Shown here piece after piece: positions 19,596 to 29,485 of a DNA stretch of 64,000 bases (position 1 is the stretch's first letter; each line of letters begins with the position of its first letter). A model generated the notes under the pieces. It had not been told where the DNA came from, ran no database searches, and saw only the letters and a list, made by a program, of their open reading frames with translations. Position numbers and translations under genes: made by a program. Origin of the DNA: an uncultured Bacteroidia bacterium (GTDB lineage: Bacteria; Bacteroidota; Bacteroidia; J057; CALAJH01). The stretch is taken from NCBI GenBank assembly GCA_937922655.1, contig CALAJH010000012.1:124001-188000 (forward strand), in the 5' to 3' direction.

Positions 19596-20261
19596 ATGGT
19601 TGAACTTAGCAGTATTTTCGATATGATTGGCCCGATAATGATTGGCCCTTCCAGTTCGCATACGGCGGGCGTGGCTCGTATCGGAAAAATGGCTCGAAAA
19701 ATTTTGGCCGAAGAACCCAAGCAAGCGACGATAACGTTCTACAACAGTTTTGCCGCCACCTACGAAGGACACGGCAGCGACAAAGCCGTGGTCGCCGGAC
19801 TTTTAAATTTTGAACCCGACGACGTGCGGCTCAAAGAATCCCTTAACATCGCTCAAGAAAAAGGAATGGCGTTGTCGTTTCAATCCGTACACAGCGCTCC
19901 CAAATATCATCCCAATACTATCAAAATCGTCGCTCAATCCGAGGAGCGTAAAACCGAAATTTTAGGTATTTCACGCGGCGGCGGGTTGATTACCATTGCG
20001 GAAATCGACGGTTTTCACGCCAACCTTTCGGGTACCGAAAGGACGCTCATCGTTCTGGCCGACGACGTTAAAGGAAGCATTGCCTATTTGGCCAACGCCG
20101 TCGCTCACGACGATTGCAATATCGCCACACTCATCGTTACTCGTAAAGCCAAAAATCAAACCGCACTTTTAATCTTCGAACTCGATTCGGAGTTGCGCCC
20201 GCTTACCATTGAATATTTAAGCAGTTTGTCTTGGGTGCGCAAAGTAAATTATATCAATTAG
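19596..20261 (+). CDS. sdaAB: L-serine ammonia-lyase, iron-sulfur-dependent, beta subunit
   Basis: FDMIGPIMIGPSSSHTAGVARIG, GHGSDKAVVAG, ACT-like C terminus. Confidence 0.93.
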   Translation: MVELSSIFDMIGPIMIGPSSSHTAGVARIGKMARKILAEEPKQATITFYNSFAATYEGHGSDKAVVAGLLNFEPDDVRLKESLNIAQEKGMALSFQSVHSAPKYHPNTIKIVAQSEERKTEILGISRGGGLITIAEIDGFHANLSGTERTLIVLADDVKGSIAYLANAVAHDDCNIATLIVTRKAKNQTALLIFELDSELRPLTIEYLSSLSWVRKVNYIN

Positions 20262-21593
20262 ATGAAATGGACTATCGCCGCTTTTTGCGGTATCTTTTCC
20301 GTCGTTTTTGCACAAAACACCCAAAAACTCACGATATCCCAATGCTTGGAAATCGCTTTGGAAAACAACTTGGAACTGAAAATGCAAAAATTAAACATGG
20401 GGGTTACCTCGGCCCAAATTTTTCAGTCCAAGGCAAACTATCTGCCCATATTCAACGCCAACTTTAACTTTGGACGACAATTCGGAACGGTTTTTGCCGC
20501 CGCGGGCGCCATCCGGGTCGACCAAACCGTGGACTTTTCCGGCTTCAACGTTAATTCCTCGCTCAATCTTTTCAATGGTTTTGCCAACTACTACAATTAC
20601 AAAAGAAATCTTGCCCAACTTTCCGCTCAAAACGAAGGCGCCAAAAGAATTGTTAATACGCTCGTTACCAACATCATGTTTCAATTTTTGTTGTTGGTCG
20701 GCGACGAAGCCAATATCGATGTTACCAACAAGCGCATCGAAACTTTGAATATCCAAAAAGAACGTTTGCAAAAACTTGCGGACGCGGGGGTAATCGACGG
20801 TTCGGAACTGTTTAACATCAACGCTCAAATCGCCGAGGAACAAAGCAATTTGATACTTCAACAAAACCGTTTCGCTCAGAACAAACTTGTTCTTCTCCAA
20901 CTTATGAACGTCGAAGACGAAAACATTGATTTTATCATTCCCGAAGTCAATGAAGCGATGGTGGAAGGTTATCTTTTGCCCGAATTGTCGTCGGTGGAGG
21001 CGTATGCATTGGAGAACATGCCCGAAATCAAAGAGCAACGCCTGAATATGACCGTATCAAGATGGAACACCAAAGCGGCCCGCGCCGCGTATTATCCTTC
21101 GCTTGCTTTCAACGCAAATATTAGTTCCAATTATTCGTCGTTTCGTTCTCCGTTTCAGACCGAAGTGTTGCCTTATTTTACGCAAATGAAAAACAACTTT
21201 CAGCAATTTGTTGGCATTGGTTTGAATGTTCCAATATTTAACGGTTTGCAAGTTCGCACCAACGTCCAAATACAAAAATTGCGGGAACAGATGGCGGAAA
21301 TTGCCATTAACAACGCGGTCAATACCTTGAGAAGAAGCGTTCGAAGCGCCTATTTGGACGCCAAACAAGCGCAAGTTTCCTATGGCGCGGTAAAGAAACA
21401 AGTCGAAGCCGCCACGCAGGCATTCAAACTTGTTGAAACGCGCTACGCCGCCGGCACCCAAAATTTTTACAATTATCTGGACGCACTCAACACCAAAACC
21501 AACGCCGAAACCCGACTCAATTTTTCACGTTACGATTTCTTTTTTAAGCTCAAACTTCTTGACGTTTATCAGGGAAAAGAGGTGGCGTTTTAA
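20262..21593 (+). CDS. TolC family outer-membrane protein
   Basis: LTISQCLEIALENNLELKM; repeated coiled regions; VETRYAAGTQNFYNYLDALNTKTNAETRL. Confidence 0.93.
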   Translation: MKWTIAAFCGIFSVVFAQNTQKLTISQCLEIALENNLELKMQKLNMGVTSAQIFQSKANYLPIFNANFNFGRQFGTVFAAAGAIRVDQTVDFSGFNVNSSLNLFNGFANYYNYKRNLAQLSAQNEGAKRIVNTLVTNIMFQFLLLVGDEANIDVTNKRIETLNIQKERLQKLADAGVIDGSELFNINAQIAEEQSNLILQQNRFAQNKLVLLQLMNVEDENIDFIIPEVNEAMVEGYLLPELSSVEAYALENMPEIKEQRLNMTVSRWNTKAARAAYYPSLAFNANISSNYSSFRSPFQTEVLPYFTQMKNNFQQFVGIGLNVPIFNGLQVRTNVQIQKLREQMAEIAINNAVNTLRRSVRSAYLDAKQAQVSYGAVKKQVEAATQAFKLVETRYAAGTQNFYNYLDALNTKTNAETRLNFSRYDFFFKLKLLDVYQGKEVAF

Positions 21594-21599
21594 ACCGTG

Positions 21600-21631
21600 T
21601 TTGGCATTCCGGGCATAATCGGCTAATTTTG
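21600..21631 (+). promoter_or_regulatory. Candidate promoter TTTG-N20-TAATTTTG
   Basis: TTTG 21600-21603, TAnnTTTG 21624-21631; ATG only 7 bp further at 21639. Confidence 0.7.
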
Positions 21632-21638
21632 CGGGGCA

Positions 21639-22562
21639 ATGGAACATAGTGCGATAGACCGGGCGGCGGAAATCCTTATGCGTTCCGAACTTGCGGCCAT
21701 ACCGACGGAAACGGTTTACGGCTTGGCGGGCAATGCGTTGGATGAAAACGCCGTTGCCAAAATTTTCGCCGTCAAAAACCGTCCGTTTTTCGATCCTTTG
21801 ATTGTTCATGCGGGGTCGAAGGAAGCTTTCGAGCCGTACATTTCCGAATGGCCCGAAGCGGCGACGCTTTTGGCCGAACGTTTTTGGCCCGGTCCGCTGA
21901 CCTTGCTTTTACCCCGCACCTCGCTCATTTCCGACCTCGTTACTTCGGGTATGGAACGAGTCGCCGTTCGCGTTCCCAACCACCGCCTGACCCTTGAATT
22001 GTTGTCGCGTTTGTCTTTTCCCTTGGCCGCACCTTCGGCCAATCCTTTTGGATACATTAGTCCCACCCGCCCCGAACACGTTGCCGCGCAACTCGGCGAT
22101 AAAATTTCGTTTATTTTGGACGGCGGCCCGTGTACCGTCGGCATCGAATCGACCATTGTCGGCTTTCCCGACGGCGTACCGACAATTTATCGTTTGGGGG
22201 GACTGAGCGTTGAAAGTATTGAGGAGGTTGTAGGCAAAGTCGAGATACTCCAAAACCCCAACCGAAGTCCGGGCGCTATGGCCGGCCACTATGCGCCTAC
22301 CAAAAAATTGTTGTTGGGCGACGTGGCGGATATGCTCAAATCTTACCCGAACGCCGCAACCCTTTCTTTTAAGAACGAGTACCCCTCGCCGTATTTGCGC
22401 GTGCTTTCCCCCTCCGGCGACTTGACCGAAGCCGCCGCCAACTTTTTCAGGTTTATGCGCGAGCTTGACGCCACGCCCGCAGAACTTATTTTGGCCGAAA
22501 CCCTGCCCGAAAAAGGTTTGGGACGCGCAATCAACGACCGTTTGCGCCGGGCAAGGTCATGA
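21639..22562 (+). CDS. L-threonylcarbamoyladenylate synthase (Sua5/YciO/YrdC family)
   Basis: AAIPTETVYGLAGNA, KNRPFFDPLIVH, APSANPFGYISPT, RSPGAMAGHYAP. Confidence 0.93.
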   Translation: MEHSAIDRAAEILMRSELAAIPTETVYGLAGNALDENAVAKIFAVKNRPFFDPLIVHAGSKEAFEPYISEWPEAATLLAERFWPGPLTLLLPRTSLISDLVTSGMERVAVRVPNHRLTLELLSRLSFPLAAPSANPFGYISPTRPEHVAAQLGDKISFILDGGPCTVGIESTIVGFPDGVPTIYRLGGLSVESIEEVVGKVEILQNPNRSPGAMAGHYAPTKKLLLGDVADMLKSYPNAATLSFKNEYPSPYLRVLSPSGDLTEAAANFFRFMRELDATPAELILAETLPEKGLGRAINDRLRRARS

Positions 22563-23932
22563 ACCCGTTTGTCCGGGACTTTTTTCGCATCATTTTCGCT
22601 AATCTTTTGGTCAAACCCGCGTGGATTTTGACCGAAAACGGCGTACAAAACGTCATCGGTCACGAATCCTACGGGCGTTACGCCGCCCTGTTCTCATTAA
22701 CGTTCATTTTGGCGACGATGCTCGACCCCGGCCTTACCCAATACGCCACACGAGAAATCGCCGCCGACAATCCCGGCCGACAAAAAATTTTCGGAACCAT
22801 ATTGGGCATAAAACTTCTTTTGGCGCTTGTATTTCCCGGGGTGGTATGGGTGGGTATGGTGTTATGGGGATACGAAAATTGGAGCATGGGACTCACTCTG
22901 GCGGGATTGCAAATTTGTTTGGCGTTATTGGCTTTTTTTCGCGGGGCTATGCAAGGACTGCATCTATTCACCGCCGACGCTTTTTTTTCCATTGCCGACA
23001 AGGCCTTGCTTTTTCCGTTGCTGTTCTTATTTTGGTCGGGAATGACGGCGGAAAGGTTTGCCGTAATGAATTTGTCGGTGGCTATTGGATGCGTGGCCGC
23101 GGCTTCGGCGCTGTTAAGTCGTCGTATTCGTTTTTCCCTCCCCCATCGACGTTTGATATTTGACGTGTTGTGGCAAAGCCGTCATTTTGCATTAATGGTA
23201 CTGCTTTACAACATGCTCGACAGACTCAACCTCGTCTTGGTTGAACGACGACTGGGTTCCGACGTCGCCGGACTTTTTGCCGGCGCACATCGATGGTTCG
23301 GGGCGTTCACCATGTATCTTTGGACGGTTTTACCCATTCTTTACGCTAAATTTGCCAAAACACAAGACCACAACCTCATTGGCAAAGGATTGCCCTTCGT
23401 CGCCATACCGCTGATTTGGGTTGGGGGATTTTGCATTTTTCACGGAGAGAAATTACTGTTTCTTTTCACAAAAAGCACTTCGGAGGAAGTGACAATTATG
23501 ACGAAAACGCTTTCGATATTGGGGGCGACTTTAATTTTGGCCGGAATTCATAATATTTTTTCCACTTTTTTGACGGCCACCGGCAAAGAAAAATCCGTCA
23601 ATATATTAATAATTGCCGCAATTACCGTCAACGTTTGTGTTTTTATGTTGATGCCTCGAACGCTTGGTGCGTGCGTTGGCGCGTGGGGCTTGTTGGCCGC
23701 ACATATGGTTTTGTTTGTCGGTTATCCGTGTTTGGTCAAGTTCAAAAGTCGGCTTCCCCCGCCTTATTCCGTTTTGGGACGTTTAACGACGTTTGCGATA
23801 CTGTATTTGGCCGTTCTTAAATTTACCGACGATTGCGTTTGGTGGATTTCCACGGCATGGGCATGCATGCTTTCAGGGGTGTGGGCGGCGCTTGTTTTTC
23901 GAAAAGAATTAAAAAAACAAAGCCGTCCGTAG
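22559..23932 (+). CDS. Polysaccharide/lipid flippase (Wzx/MATE-like)
   Basis: About 12-14 hydrophobic segments; MLDPGLTQYATREIAADN motif. Confidence 0.85.
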   Translation: MNPFVRDFFRIIFANLLVKPAWILTENGVQNVIGHESYGRYAALFSLTFILATMLDPGLTQYATREIAADNPGRQKIFGTILGIKLLLALVFPGVVWVGMVLWGYENWSMGLTLAGLQICLALLAFFRGAMQGLHLFTADAFFSIADKALLFPLLFLFWSGMTAERFAVMNLSVAIGCVAAASALLSRRIRFSLPHRRLIFDVLWQSRHFALMVLLYNMLDRLNLVLVERRLGSDVAGLFAGAHRWFGAFTMYLWTVLPILYAKFAKTQDHNLIGKGLPFVAIPLIWVGGFCIFHGEKLLFLFTKSTSEEVTIMTKTLSILGATLILAGIHNIFSTFLTATGKEKSVNILIIAAITVNVCVFMLMPRTLGACVGAWGLLAAHMVLFVGYPCLVKFKSRLPPPYSVLGRLTTFAILYLAVLKFTDDCVWWISTAWACMLSGVWAALVFRKELKKQSRP

Positions 23933-23946
23933 TACAAACGGACGGC
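23905..23946 (-). terminator. Intrinsic terminator for the cystathionine beta-synthase gene, overlapping the flippase 3' end
   Basis: GCCGTCCG-N9-CGGACGGC (23922-23946) followed on the minus strand by TTTGTTTTTTTAATT. Confidence 0.85.
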
Positions 23947-23973
23947 GTATTAATATCCTTGTTGTGAAACGCG

Positions 23974-25341
23974 CTAAGACGACAATATTTGAATAAGGTC
24001 GCTTTTGGTGATAATGTGAAAACCCTCGTTTTTTTTGTCCACCAAAACGGCGGGGGTAACGGCGGAAATCATTTTGCCGATAACGTCGATACGGGTGGTG
24101 GGCAAAACAAAGGGAAAGGGGTCGTCCATGACCGTTGAAACGGACGCTTCTTTGAGCGCGGGGTCGTCGATAAGGGCGTTGAGCAGGCGCGATTCGTTGA
24201 TGCTTCCCACGGGTTGGCCTTCGCGGAGTACGGGAAGTTGGGAAATAGAGTTTTTACGCAATATTTCCACGGCTTTGGCGATGGTTGTTTCGGGTTCGAC
24301 GAAAAGCAATTCCCGCGCGGGTTTGCCGGCAATGATTTGTTCGGCCGTCAACAACGCACCGTCTTCGAGAAAGTTTTGTTCGCGCATCCATTCGTCGTTG
24401 TAAATTTTGCCCAAGTAACGGGTGCCGTGGTCGGGCAACAGCACGACCATAACGTCGTCGCGTTTGAGGTTTGCGGCCGCATATTGCAATGCCCCGTAAA
24501 CCGCCGAACCGCAGCTATAACCTACAAACAAACCCTCCAAGCGCGCCAAGCGCCGGGCCATCAACGCCGAATCCTTGTCCGTAACTTTGACAACCCGGTC
24601 GATAACCGTACCGTCGTAGTTTTGCGGTACCATATCCTCCCCTATCCCTTCTACCAAATACGGATAGATTTCGGATTCGTCCACCTTGCCCGTTTCGTGC
24701 AAAGTTTTGAACAGCGAACCGTAGGTATCGATACCCAGCGTAAAAACGTTCGGATTTTGTTCTTTTAGGTAACGCGATACGCCGACAATGGTGCCGCACG
24801 TACCCATGCCCGCCGCAAAGTGGGTAACTTTTCCTTCGGTTTGCCTCCAAATTTCGGGGCCCGTAGTTTCGTAGTGGGCTTGGGTGTTGGAAAGATTATG
24901 GTACTGGAAGGGAAAAAACGAGTTGGGAATTTCGCGTGCCAACCTTGCGGCGGTTTCGTAATACGAACGCGGGTCGTCGGCGGGAACTTTTGCCGGACAA
25001 ACAATGACTTCCGCCCCCACCGCCCGAAGCGCGTCAATCTTCTCTTTGGACATTTTTTCGGACATGGTGAATATGCAGCGGTAACCGCGCACCGCCGCCA
25101 CCAACGCCAAACCCATGCCCGTATTTCCCGAAGTACATTCGATAATCGTACCGCCGGGTTTGAGCAGACCTTTGCGTTCGGCGTCGGCCACCATTTTTAT
25201 CGCAATGCGGTCTTTGGTGCTGTTGCCGGGGTTGAAGTATTCGACCTTGGCCAAAACCGTCGCTTTCACGTGCGAAGCCACGGCGTTCAGCCGAACCAGC
25301 GGAGTGTTCCCTACCGCTTCAAGAATGTTGTTGTACCACAT
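23974..25341 (-). CDS. Cystathionine beta-synthase with C-terminal CBS-domain pair
   Basis: VGNTPLVRL, FNPGNSTKDRIA (PLP Lys), SGNTGMGLAL, tandem CBS at C terminus; ATG at 25341 preferred. Confidence 0.92.
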   Translation of the reverse strand: MWYNNILEAVGNTPLVRLNAVASHVKATVLAKVEYFNPGNSTKDRIAIKMVADAERKGLLKPGGTIIECTSGNTGMGLALVAAVRGYRCIFTMSEKMSKEKIDALRAVGAEVIVCPAKVPADDPRSYYETAARLAREIPNSFFPFQYHNLSNTQAHYETTGPEIWRQTEGKVTHFAAGMGTCGTIVGVSRYLKEQNPNVFTLGIDTYGSLFKTLHETGKVDESEIYPYLVEGIGEDMVPQNYDGTVIDRVVKVTDKDSALMARRLARLEGLFVGYSCGSAVYGALQYAAANLKRDDVMVVLLPDHGTRYLGKIYNDEWMREQNFLEDGALLTAEQIIAGKPARELLFVEPETTIAKAVEILRKNSISQLPVLREGQPVGSINESRLLNALIDDPALKEASVSTVMDDPFPFVLPTTRIDVIGKMISAVTPAVLVDKKNEGFHIITKSDLIQILSS

Positions 25342-25400
25342 AACACCTAGTTTAGGAAATGCAAAATTAATGTTATTTGCGTCGCGATGCACACGCATGA

Positions 25401-25445
25401 ATAAAAAAGGCGGGGAAAAATCCGAAAAACGGATTCGTCCCCGCC
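25401..25445 (-). terminator. Intrinsic terminator for the 25465-29121 gene
   Basis: Minus strand GGCGGGGACGAATCCG-TTTTT-CGGATTTTTCCCCGCC followed by TTTTTTAT. Confidence 0.9.
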
Positions 25446-25464
25446 GAGCGCAAACTTTTGTCTA

Positions 25465-28400
25465 TTAACGCCCAATTGAAATTTTGACGTTCCGGCGGCC
25501 TCTTTCGCTTTGGCAACTCAAAACATACATTCCGGCGGGAATGGACAACTCCAAATTAATTTCATTCAATCCTTCGGTTACAAAGTATTGTTTTTCGTAG
25601 ACCGTTTTCCCCGTCAAATCGGAAACTTTTAGCGTCATGGTTTCGACAACGTCGGATTCAAAGGAAACGGCGAACGTTCCCCGGCTCGGATTGGGGTATA
25701 CACTCATTTCGTAATAACCGCTCATGCCGTCGACCGCCGAACGAGAATTCGGTTTGAACGACTGTGAAGTCGACGACCAAGACGAGGCGCCCGGCCCCAA
25801 GTTTGTGTTGTTGGCGTTTACGCAGTTGGTGAAGACACGGGCGCGGTACGTCGTTGTGGGACTGAGTCCGGTAAGAAACGCGGAGTTGGTGAATGCTACG
25901 AACTTCGGCCATGTGGACGGATTTTGTAAGATGTTGCCGTAACTACAACAATACGACAAGGCTCCGGAAACGGCGTTCCAATTGACGTTGCGGTTACCCG
26001 AACCGGCGGGACTCGTTGTTGGCATATTAGGGGTTATACAGCTCACTTGTGTGCTAAATCGGCTTACAACCGTCGTGTCGGAATACACCGAATAACCCGA
26101 CAAACATTGGTAGCGCACACGGAACTGATAGGTTGCGTCGGTTTGAAGCCCTGAAAGTTGAACCGAAGTATCGGCTACGCCCGTTATCGTCTGCCATGCG
26201 CCCGGAGTCGGCGCCACTTGCAAATACTGTACCTCGAAAACCCCATACGGCGCGATATCGCTGGTAACCCACAACGGGGCGCGGCGCCAAAGAATTTTCG
26301 CCCCCGTGGCGGTGATGTTTTGCACTCCTACGGAAAAAGGTTTGGGAGCCACGTTGATGACCACTTGTACCCGATCGCTTTCACAGCCGTTGTTGTCCAC
26401 CGTCGAAACATAATACGTTACGGGCGTACCGACGGGCATCGAAAGCGTGGTGGAAAAAGGATTGGGCGAGGTTTCAAAAACGTACCAACGCAAACCGCTG
26501 CCGCCGGCGCCTATGCCCGGTTCGACCACCGTGGACGTGGCACATACTTGAATCGGCGAACTTATCAGCGGTGGACCCGGATTGGCGTTAATAACAACCT
26601 CCACGCTACGCGCCGCCAAACATCCCGGCCCCGAAGACGCGACGCAAACATAAGTGCCGGCATTCGCGGGAATACGGGCGATAACCGGATTTTGTTGGTT
26701 GCGATTGTTGTCGTCAATCCCCGGTCCCGACCAAGTGAATGCCGTCGCATTGGAAATCGCTTCAAGCGTTAAGGTTCCTGAAGAGGCGCACACGGGCTGG
26801 GGTTGTACGAGTGTCAAGGTCGGCGGAGACGGGCAATTCAAGGCCGCCGCCGCCGCAAATACGCTTCCGGTAACGGCCAAGCCAACGCCGTTCGCGGTCA
26901 AAACAGTCGCGGACGATTCACACGTTCCCGTAACCGTCCCGTCGCGTAAAACGGCAAACGCATCGGCCGATACGGACGTAAAGTTGGCAGGATAAATCGA
27001 AAGATTCAAATCGTTGGAAACGTTTATTGGCGCCGAGCCGTTGAAACCGCGAACGCGCCAACTTCCGTTGTCCAATGCGTAATTAAAGTCGGCGGAACAG
27101 TAGGTTTGCAGCACGGGAGTCAAATTGGCAATGGCGCTTAGAGCTTCGACGCGTATGTTGTTTAATCCTCCCGTGGCGCCCAAATCGATTTCGATTTTTT
27201 GAAAACCCTTTAATGCCGTTCCCACGGGAAAGACGTAGGGTCCCGTGGATGCGGTTACCGAGCGACGCATATTACCCTCCACGTAGGACGAGGCTGAACC
27301 GCCCGAAACGGCGCCCAAATTCGAGGACAGAACATCTATTTCGTATGCACCCGTCATAATTTTGCCCGCAACCAAATTAAGATTGTTGGTAACGTCAAAG
27401 TCGCCGGTAATTATCAACGCCTTGTTGGGGGCGTTCATCGTCAATTGATTGACCGACGTGTACGTCGACGATATCCAATTGATGTTTCTGTCCACTTCAA
27501 CGGATTCGGCAAAATTTTGATTGGTTCCCACGTGCATTTTTCCGTTGTCGTAAACATAGGGCAAGGCACGGTTTAAACTCGGGGTCAAAGAGTAGGGAGC
27601 GATGAAGCTTTGGGCCGTAACCGCCGCTTCGCCGGGCTTGTACAAAACATGGCCCAAAGCCGAATAGTCCACCACATGGTCGGTTTTGTTTTCGATTTCC
27701 AACATTTGGGCATGGTTGAAGGACGCGGGCGAGGTCAGGCCCGACGGCGCCGAAGCCATGTAAATTAAGTTGCGCCGCATATCCACGTTTACGTTGGCAG
27801 GAACGGCGTTGGTGTGCGAAAACGGGGGCAGGTAAGAGTATTCCGGAAACAGCGTAGAATCGGACGTGGAACCCGTGCGAGGGTCCAAACGCACCACGCG
27901 TGCGTAATTCCCCAACATCACATTGGCCGAATCCCCTTGTCCGCCAAAAATCAGTGTTCCAAAAGTGCTTGGCGCGTGGTGATGCAGTATCATAAACACC
28001 GTTCCCGTATCGGGGTAGTTGGCCGCGTAGCCAAATTGATTGGAAATGACGGTTATCGAATTGACCTCGGGCGTTTGAGACGAGGCCACCGCTTCCGTAC
28101 GCTGCTTGCTATTGACCCCGACCATGACAAAATCCGTGGCGTCCGCGTCCGGAGTAAAGGTGTTCTTTTTAACGACGACGTTCCTTGACCGCGACGAAAG
28201 CACGCCAAATCCGTTGATATCGTTTATCGTATTGTTTTCGATAACGATGTTGGCTCCGGAACGGGTGTTGTTTTTGATTTCGACGTGGGCGACATGGTTT
28301 TGCGGATAATCGGAACGGAAAAGATTGTTGGCAACAAGATGCGTACCCGCGTCGGGAACGTTGATTTCCACGCCGACGTTGCCCGTGTTAAATTCGTTGT

Positions 28401-29121
28401 GGGTAATGGTGATGGAGCCGCCGTTTTCCGCGCTTTGCACGCCGTAAAGGGCCAAAATGTAATTGCCGTTGCCGGCGCTTCCGCCCACCAACGCACGCGA
28501 ACCCCAAAATCTTACCCCCCTGCCAAACAGCGCCGACGTTCCATACACTTCCGGGACTATCGTGTTTCTCACAAGGGTACACGTGGCCGTTGTATTCCAA
28601 GAGCCGAAAAGATAAATCCCGTAGGATTCAAAAACCAAATTGATGTTGGGGTCCTGCAATGTGCTTTCTATCAAACAGTCGGCAATGGTTAAACCGTCGT
28701 AGTTGTCCGAAGGAGCGTTGATGCCGCGCAAACACGACGTTTGATTGACTTTGAGGTTGAGGTTTTCTATCGTTACCCCGGGGGACGTGATTTGTATGAG
28801 GGCGTTGGGCGTACCCGTAACAACGGGGCGTGTGTTCGGGGCGCCACCGTTACCCCGAAGCCTAACCCCCGTCTTGTTCACGATCAGCGTTGAACTCAGG
28901 TTGTAAGTCCCGGGAGCTATTTCAATGGTGTTGCCCGCGCTGACCAGCGCCATCGCCGCGGCCAGCGTTTGTTTGGGACCGGAACCAAAGGGGCCGGGAG
29001 TAGGTGAAAAACCAACGTATGCGTCGTTGCCGTTTACCGCGTCAACGTAAACCGTTTGGGCCGCAACGTTTTGACCCTCAACGATTATTAATGCCAATAA
29101 CAGCGCGTAAAGCTTATTCAT
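25465..29121 (-). CDS. T9SS type A secreted protein: right-handed beta-helix region, Ig/FN3-like domains, sorting domain
   Basis: Signal peptide; YVDAVNGNDAYVG...APGTYNLSSTLIVNK; C-terminal VYPNPSRGTFAVSF...GMYVLSCQSERGRRNVKISIGR. Confidence 0.9.
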   Translation of the reverse strand: MNKLYALLLALIIVEGQNVAAQTVYVDAVNGNDAYVGFSPTPGPFGSGPKQTLAAAMALVSAGNTIEIAPGTYNLSSTLIVNKTGVRLRGNGGAPNTRPVVTGTPNALIQITSPGVTIENLNLKVNQTSCLRGINAPSDNYDGLTIADCLIESTLQDPNINLVFESYGIYLFGSWNTTATCTLVRNTIVPEVYGTSALFGRGVRFWGSRALVGGSAGNGNYILALYGVQSAENGGSITITHNEFNTGNVGVEINVPDAGTHLVANNLFRSDYPQNHVAHVEIKNNTRSGANIVIENNTINDINGFGVLSSRSRNVVVKKNTFTPDADATDFVMVGVNSKQRTEAVASSQTPEVNSITVISNQFGYAANYPDTGTVFMILHHHAPSTFGTLIFGGQGDSANVMLGNYARVVRLDPRTGSTSDSTLFPEYSYLPPFSHTNAVPANVNVDMRRNLIYMASAPSGLTSPASFNHAQMLEIENKTDHVVDYSALGHVLYKPGEAAVTAQSFIAPYSLTPSLNRALPYVYDNGKMHVGTNQNFAESVEVDRNINWISSTYTSVNQLTMNAPNKALIITGDFDVTNNLNLVAGKIMTGAYEIDVLSSNLGAVSGGSASSYVEGNMRRSVTASTGPYVFPVGTALKGFQKIEIDLGATGGLNNIRVEALSAIANLTPVLQTYCSADFNYALDNGSWRVRGFNGSAPINVSNDLNLSIYPANFTSVSADAFAVLRDGTVTGTCESSATVLTANGVGLAVTGSVFAAAAALNCPSPPTLTLVQPQPVCASSGTLTLEAISNATAFTWSGPGIDDNNRNQQNPVIARIPANAGTYVCVASSGPGCLAARSVEVVINANPGPPLISSPIQVCATSTVVEPGIGAGGSGLRWYVFETSPNPFSTTLSMPVGTPVTYYVSTVDNNGCESDRVQVVINVAPKPFSVGVQNITATGAKILWRRAPLWVTSDIAPYGVFEVQYLQVAPTPGAWQTITGVADTSVQLSGLQTDATYQFRVRYQCLSGYSVYSDTTVVSRFSTQVSCITPNMPTTSPAGSGNRNVNWNAVSGALSYCCSYGNILQNPSTWPKFVAFTNSAFLTGLSPTTTYRARVFTNCVNANNTNLGPGASSWSSTSQSFKPNSRSAVDGMSGYYEMSVYPNPSRGTFAVSFESDVVETMTLKVSDLTGKTVYEKQYFVTEGLNEINLELSIPAGMYVLSCQSERGRRNVKISIGR

Positions 29122-29138
29122 AACTTTTCAGTTTAGCA

Positions 29139-29168
29139 CAAAACTAAAAACAATTTTTGGAATGACAA
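29139..29168 (-). promoter_or_regulatory. Promoter for the 25465-29121 gene (TTG-N19-TAGTTTTG on minus)
   Basis: Plus strand CAAAACTA at 29139-29146 and CAA at 29166-29168. Confidence 0.75.
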
Positions 29169-29171
29169 TTC

Positions 29172-29206
29172 GATTTTCGATAAAACGTTGTTGATTTTCG
29201 ACAAAA
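29172..29206. promoter_or_regulatory. Two direct repeats GATTTTCGAYAAAA, 21 bp apart
   Basis: GATTTTCGATAAAA at 29172 and GATTTTCGACAAAA at 29193, immediately upstream of the minus-strand -33 element. Confidence 0.5.
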
Positions 29207-29344
29207 AATTTTCAAATTCATTTTCTAATTTATTATTAATGCCAAACCTCGGGTTCAAATTTTGCGGCGGACTTTGACAAAAATTCGATTTCCGGACTTA
29301 CGACAAATTTCCAAATTCTCAATTTCGACTACTCTTTTTTTTGT

Positions 29345-29352
29345 TATATTTG
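29345..29352 (+). promoter_or_regulatory. -7 element TATATTTG for the giant adhesin gene
   Basis: Exact TAnnTTTG match; no clear -33 TTG. Confidence 0.5.
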
Positions 29353-29485
29353 CGAAACAAACGAACAGAAATTGAAACCCTTCGTCGCATTCTCGATTTT
29401 AAAATTAAGATATTTTGAGCAGCGCCCATCCGCGTCCGGCATCGGCGTACCGTCATATTTGTTTCGATTTGCAAACAACGGTCGA

